A stretch of 64,000 nt of DNA from Skeletonema tropicum. Taxonomy: Eukaryota > Bacillariophyta > Thalassiosirophyceae > Thalassiosirales > Thalassiosiraceae. A model generated the notes under the pieces. It saw only the letters and a program-made list of their open reading frames with translations, was not told the origin of the DNA and did no database searches. The DNA is taken from positions 2,356,001 through 2,420,000 of the forward strand of contig CM074137.1 of NCBI GenBank assembly GCA_037178625.1. Direction: 5' to 3'. Positions 53,888 through 63,727 of the stretch are shown here, in pieces; the stretch's first letter is position 1; every line of letters begins with the position of its first letter. The translations under genes were made by a program, and so were the position numbers.

Positions 53888-55045
53888 TTACCCCTTAAAG
53901 TCGAGAAGATATTCTTTTACTCTCGGCCTAATAATATCAAATATGCCTCTCCCATCGGAATGAAATACGTGCCCGCAATCAGGAACAGATTCGAATTCTG
54001 TGTTTGCACTCTTCGATACTAAGCCTCCATCTTCGCCATCACTTGTTGACACTTCAAAGAAGACTTTACCCTGCTCATAATTGATAATTCTATCCTTCTC
54101 TGGCCAAATAACAAGTCGATGACTTTCCGTATCAACATCCTTCGCAGAAGCGTATGGTAGTTCAGTTGGTTCCAATAGGTTCAGCAACAGTGACTTGAAA
54201 TGCCCTTCTGGATTCTTTCTCTTATTCTCACGGTAGACAGTCTCCAAGAAAAACTTTGGCACCGGATCCTTCTTCTTTCGTGTATCATCATCTCTTCCTG
54301 TCGATAGGTCTCTCATTAAAAACTTGGCATCTTGCCTGCTTTCAGGGCCGATGAAGTTATTAGTCCCTTCTCTTACACCATTGACTAAATCCCTGTCTAC
54401 ACAGCTGAGTATGGCTGGCGACACCAATACAGCACGTTGGATTATGTCTGGTCGATGGTGTTGAACGTAGTAGCACACTGCCCCTCCAAGGGATATGCCA
54501 AATGCGTTCGTATTTTTGCCACACTTGACTACATCGAGAAACTCTGATGTAGATTCCAACATTCGTTGATGCGTCGGCATTGTATAATTGTCCGGATCAT
54601 TACGTAGTCGATTGTCAATATCACGTCCATGACCCATCTGCTCTGGACAAAGGATGCGTACGTGAGGTGGAATATCCAAACTTAAAATGAAGCCGGCCAA
54701 CTCATCCGATCGCATGGTTATTCCATGAAAAAAGATGATCGTTTGTTGATTGTGAACATCTTGATTATTTGACTCATCATCGATGACCGCCTCTCGCTCG
54801 TGATAGTACATTGTGTAGTCGCATTTAGGTAGATATGCCTCCTTGGCAATCAGATTGCTTTTATGCAAGACATGTTTTTGAGCGGCCTTTCCGACAGTGT
54901 TCAATAAAGCTCCACCAACAAGAGCTTCTATCTTGCGCTGAGGAACTCGAATAATCGTTTGGGGGGTTCTTTGATTTGTAATTGTTGCTGTCATGTTTGT
55001 TGTTATTATTATTGTTCTGCAATATTTATGGGAATGCGGGCTCAT
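53888..55045 (-). CDS. Alpha/beta hydrolase (monoacylglycerol-lipase-like)
   Basis: 385 residues, intronless. Core features: QTIIFFHGITMRSDELAGF (His-Gly oxyanion segment), PEQMGHGRDIDNRL, nucleophile elbow NAFGISLGGAV near 195, acidic WPEKDRIINYEQG, and the catalytic His in VPDCGHVFHSDGRG near 360. No membrane segment. The start may be the second ATG (MTATITNQRTP), since the first 17 codons are Thr/Ile-rich. Not closely similar to its hydrolase neighbour. The family hydrolyses ester or acyl-glycerol bonds; the substrate is not determined. Confidence 0.85.
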   Translation of the reverse strand: MSPHSHKYCRTIIITTNMTATITNQRTPQTIIRVPQRKIEALVGGALLNTVGKAAQKHVLHKSNLIAKEAYLPKCDYTMYYHEREAVIDDESNNQDVHNQQTIIFFHGITMRSDELAGFILSLDIPPHVRILCPEQMGHGRDIDNRLRNDPDNYTMPTHQRMLESTSEFLDVVKCGKNTNAFGISLGGAVCYYVQHHRPDIIQRAVLVSPAILSCVDRDLVNGVREGTNNFIGPESRQDAKFLMRDLSTGRDDDTRKKKDPVPKFFLETVYRENKRKNPEGHFKSLLLNLLEPTELPYASAKDVDTESHRLVIWPEKDRIINYEQGKVFFEVSTSDGEDGGLVSKSANTEFESVPDCGHVFHSDGRGIFDIIRPRVKEYLLDFKG

Positions 55046-55334
55046 CTTGCATCTTGCTTCCTGTTGCTTTGCATTGCATTGCTTTTATCTTTGGCTTTGC
55101 ATGCAAGCAAAAGCAAGAAGGTGGTCGTGCTTGTAACATGCTCGATCGGTACTCGCTTTCCGTCTTTGACAATTCGATCCAACCAACAACTTTGACACAA
55201 AGCAACTAATGAACCTGATGAAGCCACATTGCTCAACTAACTACTCCTAAGTACCCAGTTGACGCAGTAGAAGTAATGTTTTTGTTGATGGTGATGATTG
55301 GGATAGTATCGACCCCGGCGCAACCACTTGGAGA

Positions 55335-55943
55335 GTGGACTTTGTCTCATTCAGCTTGTGCATTTTTCAAGTACCAATACTTGATAAACGTCAACTTGAC
55401 CTTCAAGAGATGAAGGCATGGACGTGGAAGACGACGTATTTGGATGATGATACACGAATTGTTCGTGCAGATGTGACTGGAAAGGGTGAGGATGATCGGG
55501 TCTTTTACATGAAGAGAGGCGTCTCGCGCGGTGCATCAACCGTTAATTCAGAGCAGACACATTCCTCAAGTCAGCTAGAAGAGCTTCTGAAGCGTGTGAA
55601 CGCGATGGAGAAAGGTTATGGAAGCTATGATTCTGCTACCAAGCTCGCACTTGCAGAAGCTACTGCTACAATAGCTGCAACGGACCTTCAGATAGAAGAG
55701 CTTCTCAATCGTGTGAACGCGTTGGAAGCAGCCTATGCTTCTGGCTATGAAGCTGCTACCAAGCTCGCACTTGCAGAAGCTACTGCTACAATAGCGGCAA
55801 AGGACCGTCAGATAGAAGAGCTTCTCAAGCGTGTAAACTCGATAGAGGAAGGCTATTCCTCCCTTGATACAGATGGCGTCGACATGGGTTCAGGTTCAGA
55901 TGACGATACTTCCTCAACTTCCGATGACGATGGTACTAGCTGA
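55335..55943 (+). CDS. PAP/fibrillin-like end fused to tandem coiled-coil repeats
   Basis: 202 residues from the 55335 ATG-equivalent. The frame is open upstream to about 55264 and lacks a good start, so a 5' exon or truncation is likely. Residues ~1-60 (PILDKRQLDLQEMKAWTWKT, TYLDDDTRIVRADVTGK) resemble the C-terminal strand region of plastid lipid-associated fibrillins. Three ~47-residue repeats follow (IEELLxRVNAxE, ATKLALAEATATIAA), spaced 120-140 bp in the DNA and predicted coiled coil, then an Asp/Ser tail. Repeats 1 and 2 are almost identical in nucleotide sequence. Product role unknown. Confidence 0.5.
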   Translation: MDFVSFSLCIFQVPILDKRQLDLQEMKAWTWKTTYLDDDTRIVRADVTGKGEDDRVFYMKRGVSRGASTVNSEQTHSSSQLEELLKRVNAMEKGYGSYDSATKLALAEATATIAATDLQIEELLNRVNALEAAYASGYEAATKLALAEATATIAAKDRQIEELLKRVNSIEEGYSSLDTDGVDMGSGSDDDTSSTSDDDGTS

Positions 55944-56363
55944 ATAATATTATTTAGAAAGCAATATTGCATCACTATACTCACCTACTATGCAATGATG
56001 ACACGCCACCAAACCTCCACACTACGGAGGCATCGATATCCTATTGTACCAATCTAGAGAATTCCCTCCCTCTCCTCTCTGTAGAGAGACAGATACAATG
56101 CCATATAATGCCATTATCTAAATTCAACGATTGGGATGTAATGTAAGAAAGCAAGAAGGTGGTCGTGTTTTTTCATGTTCGATCGGCGGGCACTAACTTC
56201 CTCTTTCAATAAATTGATTTCATTCATGCTTCTTCTGGCTAAGTACTTACTACTTCTTACTCTATGGTACTTACTTGCGCAAGCAAACTGAAACGTGGGC
56301 GTCGGGAATTATTCATCACTTTGGTTACAAAATCAAATGCTAGCACCCTAAGATTTTTTAAGT
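55944..56363. other. Intergenic, nothing recognised
   Basis: AT-rich region between convergent ends; a fragment near 56150 (AAAGCAAGAAGGTGGTCGTG) repeats a string near 55110. Confidence 0.45.
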
Positions 56364-57863
56364 TTAAGGATGATATTCAAACATCTTCACTGATTTATCA
56401 TCACTCCCCGTAACAATCACAGCAGCATTACTTCCATCCACAAACGATACATTCATATCATTAATCATATCCTCATGACCCGTCATCGAAGTAACCATTG
56501 TACCAACCCTAGCATCCCAAATACAGATTACACCATCGGTATAACTAGCAATCACCAATGGCAATGAGTTATGCCATCGTAATCGTGTAATACCTGCCTT
56601 GACATCTGCTCCACGAGTACACTTTTGTCGTAATTGTGCTCCTCCTACTCCACCCACGTTCATATTCCAAATTGTAAGGACTCCGTCCACTCCACCGGTG
56701 GCACACCAATGGGCTGTGCCGGGTATGTTACCTGGACAAAATCCGACTGCCTCTACGGAACGTGCTTCTCCGATGAATTCCTCGTCATCTTCCTCCATGC
56801 CTTCTCCTCCTCCTCCTTGATTGCCTTGTCCAGTGGTTGCATTATTATGGTTGTTATTCTCGGCAGCACTCTCTTCAAAGTGTGTCAAGGTAGCCACAAC
56901 CTTCTTCCCCGAGACATGAACCACATAGGCATTTCCATCCTCACCACCACAAATGGCAAGTTGTCCATCCTGTCCTCCACCCAAGGCAAGACATGTCAAT
57001 CCACCACCACCCTCTTCCTCACCACCACCACCACCACCACTCATGTTGTCCATCAATCGAAACACATGCTTACAAACCCCCTTCTTCGGAGCCCAAACCC
57101 TCACAGTCCCATCCTGCCCGCAACTTACAATCGCCTTCCCATCGGGTGTGAACGCTCCATCCGTCACACCACCCTCATGACCCACAAATACTTGCAAACA
57201 CTGCTTACTGGGAGTATGATACATCCAAATGGTCCCATCGGCAATTGATCCAACCAATAACACAGTCCCTCCGCGGGGATGGAAGCGGAGCCATTCGACA
57301 TCGGTTGGTCCTTCGAATACATGGACGAGACTACCGTCAATTGTGGAATATAGGACTATGGAACCATCGTAGGACCCCACCGCAATATGATTTTGCTGCA
57401 CTACTCCGGATACATCGGCAGTAATGTACGGTGTATTCAATGCCACACAGGAGATTGAATCAGTGTGAGGATGTCCCAATGGGACAGTTTTGGTTTGACC
57501 TTGCTGATTTAAGAGATGGAGGTAGGCACGATCATCCCCACCGCCACTAACAATGTAGAGTGTGTTGGAGGGTGTATCGTAGTGAGAGGTGATGGCGTAG
57601 ATTGCATCGGTGTGGGATGTAAATGTTGCCTTGCTTTGATCTACGATGGGTTGTTGTTGTGTATTGTCATTCTCTGTTGTTGTAGCTGCATTTCCTGCCA
57701 TTTCATCATCATCCATCATGGCATCATCATCATCGTCATCATCATTTGCAGGAGCATCATCAACTTTGACTTCGACTGCGGAATTCAAATCGATAAATGT
57801 GGGTGGTTCATCAAAGACTTCTTCTTCGTTGCCATTGTTGTTGGGTGGTAAAGCGTCTGTCAT
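56364..57863 (-). CDS. AAMP: WD40 protein of the AAMP/Sqt1 type
   Basis: 499 residues, intronless. An acidic, Asp-rich N-terminus is followed by about eight WD repeats with HTDAIYAI, SGGGDDRAYLHLL, VEWLRFHPRG, GHEGGVTDGAFTPDG and GQDGTVRVWAP. This order and the VEWxxFHPRG / DGTxWMY signature are those of angio-associated migratory cell protein and yeast Sqt1, the chaperone of ribosomal protein uL16. Relatives are ~430 residues; two Gly/Glu-rich inserts (around 300-320 and 355-375) lengthen this one. Intracellular, with a probable ribosome-assembly or scaffold role (by family). Confidence 0.85.
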   Translation of the reverse strand: MTDALPPNNNGNEEEVFDEPPTFIDLNSAVEVKVDDAPANDDDDDDDAMMDDDEMAGNAATTTENDNTQQQPIVDQSKATFTSHTDAIYAITSHYDTPSNTLYIVSGGGDDRAYLHLLNQQGQTKTVPLGHPHTDSISCVALNTPYITADVSGVVQQNHIAVGSYDGSIVLYSTIDGSLVHVFEGPTDVEWLRFHPRGGTVLLVGSIADGTIWMYHTPSKQCLQVFVGHEGGVTDGAFTPDGKAIVSCGQDGTVRVWAPKKGVCKHVFRLMDNMSGGGGGGEEEGGGGLTCLALGGGQDGQLAICGGEDGNAYVVHVSGKKVVATLTHFEESAAENNNHNNATTGQGNQGGGGEGMEEDDEEFIGEARSVEAVGFCPGNIPGTAHWCATGGVDGVLTIWNMNVGGVGGAQLRQKCTRGADVKAGITRLRWHNSLPLVIASYTDGVICIWDARVGTMVTSMTGHEDMINDMNVSFVDGSNAAVIVTGSDDKSVKMFEYHP

Positions 57864-58557
57864 TTTGAATTTCTATGATTCTTCTATAGAGAATGATAAC
57901 GAGTGCAATAAGGAGTCTATTCAGTGCGTTCTAGCCGAGCAAGTTATTGACAAGATTGTAGTTGTTCTTGAGCTTACTACAAACATCTATGAGCCGAGCG
58001 AGCCGATCGAGAGAAAGATCAATGGTGCTGATGTTTGGGAGGTTGTACATGCGTCCGTCGGTCGTTCTTTCGCGGAAAAAAGGTTCTCTCCCTCAATATC
58101 TTGTATTAATTCCTACGTACTACTACCCCACCAAAGAAAATTTGAGCTGAGCCCCTCCTCTCGATGCCGATGAAGAACGTGCTGGTAGGTGCTGGCACTT
58201 GGCGGGCATTGCTGCATACATTGGACTGCATCTGATACGTTGGAAGGAGCAAAAGCCAATACACTTCGTCTATCTTCGTTGGCGACGCAGTGCATCTCTC
58301 TTGGGCAGTTGCTGGTTGCTGCATTATCACTTTACGAAGGAGAGATTCATTTGAATCTCTGAATCTTCGATTAGTCATTGGCTGTTTGATCTCTAATCTC
58401 TCTGCAATAGTAAAGTTGCATTATCGCTACCTCTAGAGAGACATCATTGAACCAGCGCATTGGAGTGTTTATACGCCGAGGGCAGAGCCAAAGAGCGTCG
58501 CAGTCGGAACTACTAGAGTATTACACACGCCTTGAATTGAACATATATATCACAACC
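57864..58557. other. Divergent promoter region
   Basis: Lies between the starts of the AAMP-type and tafazzin-type genes. No repeats or extra genes were found. A few TA-rich stretches (e.g. ACATATATATCAC at 58542) lie close to the acyltransferase start. Confidence 0.4.
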
Positions 58558-59964
58558 ATGGCATCCACATATCTCAAATCCGGCCTCAAATACACAAGCG
58601 CAACCATCGCAACAATCTTCACAGCCTCCATGACCGCAGCAACCTACTACCGGCCGGTCCCAGCGCACAATCCACAAAACAACAGTACACAAACCAACAC
58701 CCACTCCAACGATAGACGAACCACCCAAACTTTCTGTTCACCAAATTCACCTCCGTGGAATCGAGATCATGTTCCATTATTACTACAATGGGCTCGTGGG
58801 ATATCGATTGGTGTTACGACATTGGCAATACGGGTGGTGATGAATACGTATGGACGGTATAAGATTGTGGAGGATGAGTGTTATGAACGCTTTTTGGATG
58901 CAGCGATTACTGCTCGTAGAGATCAGCAACAGCAACAACAACAACCATCGTCATCATTAGCATTAGATTCATCATCATCGTTATCATCACAACCACAAAG
59001 AGGACTGCTAACAGTATCAAACCACCGCAGCCTCTTCGACGATCCAGGTATACTCTCCTGCCTCCTACCACTCCCCATTGCAATTCAGCCACATCACCAA
59101 CGATGGGGAATCTGTTCTCAAGAATACTGCTTCAATGACGCATTACCATCCTTCATCAAGGGATACATTGGTGCAGGACAAGTATTACCAATCTGTCGAG
59201 GTGGAGGGATCAATCAACAATTATTATTAGACTTTGGACGACATTTGGCCAATGGGGAATGGTGTCATATCTTCCCCGAGGGGGGTGTTTGGCAGTGGAG
59301 AGAGGAGTTGGGTGGACGAAGATTGTTGCCGGAGGGGAGTGTTATGGGGAGTGCTTCGGACTTTAAGGAGGATCAAATGATGGCAGCAACCAATAACAAC
59401 AGCAGCAGCAGCAGCAGCAACAACAACAACGAATCAGTCATTATACCAGCAACCACACAACAAAGATCACTACCACCCTCACCCATCGGTAAATTAAAAT
59501 GGGGTGTCGGAAAACTAATCGCACATGCACCAATTACACCTCGTGTGATACCATTTGCACATTGTGGTATGGAACGATTATTACCGCAGGATGAAGTTAG
59601 TGGTAAGACGTATTTACGTAGAGACTTTTTAAAGAGTTTGCTACCGTCATTTTTACTTCTTGGCAATGATAATGATGGTAGTAAAGGTGACGATGGAAAA
59701 GGATTACAAATACAAATTCAATTTGGTCATGAGATTAATTTCGATGATTTGATTCAAGAACATGAAGAGAAACATGGTAAATTGTGGAAGTATCGTGGGA
59801 AGGAGCCTACTAGTACAGATATGAATACTGCCAAAGGTACAAAACAATCAAAACAACAACAAGAGAATTGGGTGTCAAGTAAAGAAGAGAGGATATTGTA
59901 CAGTAAGATTGTGAAACGGATAGAGATGCATTTGGAGGTTTTGACAAAGCAAGTTTGTCGATGA
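58558..59964 (+). CDS. TAZ: Tafazzin-type phospholipid acyltransferase
   Basis: 468 residues from the ATG at 58558, intronless. Tafazzins remodel cardiolipin acyl chains in mitochondria. HX4D acyltransferase motif SNHRSLFDDPG (H156, D161), ICSQEYCFNDALPSFIKGYI, the glycerophosphate-binding VLPICRGGGINQQLL and WCHIFPEGGVWQWR near 239 follow in family order. The Asn-His-Arg-Ser variant and DDP match the tafazzin rather than the PlsC subgroup. Two Gln/Ser and Ser/Asn runs (about 122-145 and 280-300, coded by CAA/AGC/AAC) make it longer than animal tafazzin (~260-290). An upstream in-frame extension to 58447 exists, but the CACAACCATGG context favours 58558. Confidence 0.88.
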   Translation: MASTYLKSGLKYTSATIATIFTASMTAATYYRPVPAHNPQNNSTQTNTHSNDRRTTQTFCSPNSPPWNRDHVPLLLQWARGISIGVTTLAIRVVMNTYGRYKIVEDECYERFLDAAITARRDQQQQQQQPSSSLALDSSSSLSSQPQRGLLTVSNHRSLFDDPGILSCLLPLPIAIQPHHQRWGICSQEYCFNDALPSFIKGYIGAGQVLPICRGGGINQQLLLDFGRHLANGEWCHIFPEGGVWQWREELGGRRLLPEGSVMGSASDFKEDQMMAATNNNSSSSSSNNNNESVIIPATTQQRSLPPSPIGKLKWGVGKLIAHAPITPRVIPFAHCGMERLLPQDEVSGKTYLRRDFLKSLLPSFLLLGNDNDGSKGDDGKGLQIQIQFGHEINFDDLIQEHEEKHGKLWKYRGKEPTSTDMNTAKGTKQSKQQQENWVSSKEERILYSKIVKRIEMHLEVLTKQVCR

Positions 59965-60233
59965 GGCAAAATAGTTAATGACGATGGAGAGGAAGTATCG
60001 ATAAATCATTTGACTGTGAGAGAAGTGTCGTATTGCAACAACTGTATACTGAGACTTGTGGATTAGTTTGTGATAATCAAAAGTTGAATCAGTTTGATAT
60101 TGTGTTACTGTACAAATTAATATAGCTTCGCATTATTTGAACTAGGCTGGTTTAGAAGCGCTTTGCCTTGAGTTTTTCTCTTACCAACAACTAACTGTAC
60201 ATTCCTAGGTTTGTTTCGCTGCGTCTTATAGTC

Positions 60234-60704
60234 TTAGGCAGCTTGGGCTTCTTCGTGATAACTACTCTTACGAGGAGCTTCGCAACCACCAAAGCATTGT
60301 GCACTCCCCTCTCGAGAATACTGTGGTCCTTCTCTAGAGCCATCTTGAGTACTTTCTTTCGCACTGACAATGAACGGCACCTTCCCGGCCCCATGAGATT
60401 CACCTTGTGCTTGAGCTGTTTCCAATGTACGGCTTGGAGTTGGATTGAATGCCACAAACGATTGCTCGAACTGCCTATCTGAGTTCTGGGGCTGTGATCC
60501 TCGATCGCCGTTTCGATGCTCCAGGCTCACCAGCCGCGCTAACTTAAGATCAGGATCACCAGCTCCCTTTGCCACTGGAGGTAAGCAGTCATTAGCATGT
60601 GCTGCAGCTCGGAGAGAAATTCTAGCAGCATCAATGGCCTCTGCAGCTCTTCGAATAGCTGCAGCTTTATTGGATGCTGTGGTGGTTTTCATGCTCATGT
60701 TCAT
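60234..60704 (-). CDS. Hypothetical Ala/Arg-rich protein, 156 aa
   Basis: Begins MNMSMKTTTASNKAAAIRRA, with an amphipathic Ala-rich helix (AAEAIDAARISLRAAAHAN), then polar disordered sequence (Gln, Ser, Glu). A second frame overlaps the same DNA, so the call rests on the composition and the tidy start. No domain recognised. Confidence 0.4.
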   Translation of the reverse strand: MNMSMKTTTASNKAAAIRRAAEAIDAARISLRAAAHANDCLPPVAKGAGDPDLKLARLVSLEHRNGDRGSQPQNSDRQFEQSFVAFNPTPSRTLETAQAQGESHGAGKVPFIVSAKESTQDGSREGPQYSREGSAQCFGGCEAPRKSSYHEEAQAA

Positions 60705-61332
60705 TTGACGTTTGTAGGTGATTTAGATGATAGATGAAGTTGGAGCTTGTGCTTGTGATGCTCGAGCTTTCATTAAGGTTGTTGCTTGAAGAAGTAAGGT
60801 AAGGTATAAAGATTTTGAGAAGAAGTCTTGTTCTTTCCAAAGTTTTTATGGGCGAAGGAACAGGGAGAATTCTGCTCTACTCTAATCGTAAGTTGCCGTA
60901 GTAAGCAAAAGCAAGAGAATAGGAGCTTTAGGTTTACTTGCATACCTGAGGAGGATGTCCGATGTCTTGCTCTCTCACATCACATCAACCACACAAGCAA
61001 GAACATTCAACCAACAAGCAAGAACATTCAACCAACAAGCAAGAACATCAATCACGCACAAGCAAGAGCAAGACTCACTCACAAGAAATTGTCCGAGAAC
61101 TAATCAGATACCTGTCTTTGATGTGAGATGGATAGATGACGTCATCTGGTTCCTCGCCTTTCCTTGAACTCGCACGCACGAAGCCCGGAGCCACAACACA
61201 ACATGCAGATGCATCGAAGTATTGTTGCTGGAATGCAATCAAAGAAGCAAGCGAAAGCAAAGCAATTGAATCTACAGCCGCGTTAGGACAAGCAACACAA
61301 CAGAGCTAGCAATACATTAACATAACAACAAA
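60705..61332. other. Intergenic, with short tandem repeat
   Basis: No gene seen besides the tandem repeat at 60994-61049. It includes the upstream region of the threonine synthase gene. Confidence 0.45.
60994..61049 (+). repeat. 20-bp tandem repeat (CAAGCAAGAACATTCAACCA)
   Basis: About 2.8 copies in direct array. No function visible. Confidence 0.8.
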
Positions 61333-63032
61333 ATGACCGGCGCAGAAAAGTCCATCACCTACTCCTCCACCCGAGGATGTCCCTCCCAAAAATCCATCTC
61401 CTTCCGCACAGCCGTAATGCGCGGCCTAGCCCACGATCGTGGTCTCTTCGTACCCGATTCCTTCCCCACCGTCTCGCCGGAGGAACTTGAATCATGGAGG
61501 AATTTAAGTTATGCTGATTTGGCGACGGAGGTGATTGCCAAGTTTGTGAAGGATGATGAGGTGCCGAGGGATGTGTTGGAGGGAATTGTGAAGAGGAGTT
61601 GTGGTGCGTTTAGGAGTGAAGATGTGACTCCTCTTGTTAAGGTTGAGGGACATTATGTATTGGTGAGTTTTGTTGGTTGTTCATGATAGTATGTGTGTAT
61701 GCTTTGTTTCATATATGCAATGTATAACCGCTCATCCATCCAACCTTTTTGCATCAATTTTTTGCATCAATAATGCACCCACCACGACATGAACAAACAA
61801 ACAACACAAAACAGGAGTTATTCCACGGACCCACATTCGCCTTCAAAGATGTAGCCCTCCAAATGCTCGGAAACTTCTTCGAATACTTCCTCTCCACCGG
61901 ATCCAACGGCGGCCGTCTCGCCGTCCTCGGTGCCACATCCGGTGATACCGGCTCCGCAGCCATTTACGGCCTTCGCGGTAAAAAGGGAGTTGATTGTATC
62001 ATCCTCTACCCCAATGGACGTGTCAGTGAAATTCAGGAACGTCAAATGACGACTGTTCCAGATGATAATATCCATTGTGTTAGTGTGGAGGGGACATTCG
62101 ATGATTGTCAGGATATTGTCAAAGCTAGTTTTGCCAATCAGGAATTCCGTGATCGTGTCAAGCTTGGGGCGGTGAATAGTATTAATTGGTGTCGAGTGTT
62201 GGCTCAGACGACGTATTACTTTTGGTCCTACTTCCGTGTGACTGATGCCGAGAAGGATGTGAAGGAGGTTAACTTTTCAGTGCCCACTGGAAACTTCGGT
62301 GATATTTTGGCTGGGTACTACTCTAAAAGGATGGGATTGCCTGTGGGGGATTTGATTGTGGCGACAAATGAGAATGATATTCTTCACCGCTTCTTTAGTC
62401 AGGGTGAGTATCACAGGGAGGACATCCAAGCGACAATTTCACCCTCGATGGATATTTGTGTGAGCTCGAACTTTGAACGTTACCTCTATCATTTGGCCGG
62501 GGATGATTCAACTACTTTGGCAAATTGGATGAGTGCCTTTGAATCTACTGGCAAACTTACCATCTCTGGGAAGATGCTCGATAAGGCACGTGCTGACTTT
62601 AAATCTGCCAGGGCTGATACTGACAACACCTTGAAAATTATCAAGAGGTACAACTCGGACCATGAGTACATGCTCTGTCCTCACTCTGCCGTTGGAGTGG
62701 ATGCCGTCCATCAATTAAATACTGCCAACTCCGCCACCGTGTGTCTTGCAACTGCTCACTTTGCCAAGTTTGGAGATGCATGCTCCATGGCTGTGGATCC
62801 ACTCCCCGAAATCCCCAAACAACTATCTAAATTATGGAAGATGCAGATACGGTCTAGCAACTGCCCGAATGATGCAGCGGTTGTGCAGGCATTTATGGAG
62901 AAGCGTATTGAAGAGAGAATTGCCAAGCATGCGGCTCGTGATGAGAGGAAGAAGTTGCTGAAGAATGTTGTTTTGGTGTCTGCTGTTGTGGGTGCTTTAG
63001 CGATGGCTGTGTCTGCTCTTAGAAGACGTTAA
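61333..63032 (+). CDS. thrC: Threonine synthase with hydrophobic C-tail
   Basis: Exons 61333-61662 and 61815-63032 join across a 152-nt intron (GTGAGTTT ... AAAACAG) into 515 residues. The enzyme makes threonine from O-phosphohomoserine with pyridoxal phosphate. It begins TYSSTRGCPSQKSISFRTAV, and the PLP lysine is K121 in GPTFAFKDVALQM. The Gly-rich phosphate loop GATSGDTGSAAIYG and NSINWCRVLAQTTYYF match the fungal/bacterial ~500-residue class II form, not the plant type. The N-terminus shows no obvious plastid signal in this model. The last 30 residues (KNVVLVSAVVGALAMAVSALRRR) form a membrane-spanning-like helix after a basic segment and are not usual in the family. Confidence 0.95.
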
Positions 63033-63727
63033 GATGGAAGGGGAATGGGCTATGGATTTTTACAAAGTGAAGCGAATCGTCAGCTGCTTCTTACTTATGC
63101 TATTCGGAATGAATTCTGGGTTTCATTCCACTAAATCTTAATGATATTGTTTAGAGCTTGTTCTATATCATGGCATTGTCTGTTTACAGGGAAGAATATT
63201 AACGATGCTCACTCAGCAAATCTTTCTACAACAATGACTCTCTGCTAAATGGAGTCTTCATTGTTGACGACAATATACATGAGAGTTGCGTCTTAGGAAT
63301 GACCGAAGTGCAATACGAAGAAACAGTGTAGGACTATAACGTCATAGGTGTGTACCACTACCATTTTTTCAACTAGATATGTTAAGGTGTCAATGTGCTC
63401 TGACAACGGCCTACTTATCTCTCCATCGTGGATATCAAGTTGATTGTTGCTCTACTAAACTACACTCCTAACACACGTCTGATTCTCTCAGATTCATCCA
63501 CATACGCGAACGAAAATTACGTAAGTAAACAATAGTAAACACACGTCTGAACACACAAGAGGTGTTGTTCAGACAAATAGTCACCGCAAGGACTCATGCA
63601 TTGCGGCGCGGGAGCACACACAAAGAGATCCGAGGGAATTGGGGGTTGGTTCCAAGTATGTTTTCATATTAGAATTACACTATAACTATAAAAGAACCTT
63701 TGAAGTACAGAGTCAAAAATACCCTCC
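63033..63727. other. Intergenic, nothing recognised
   Basis: Convergent ends of threonine synthase and eL6. ACACGTCTGA occurs twice (63473, 63540). No open frame with coding character. Confidence 0.5.

Noticed and set aside
56634..57248. 204-codon frame opposite the WD40 gene
   Set aside because: Antisense shadow with Thr/Ser/Leu bias caused by the Gly/Asp-rich sense protein.
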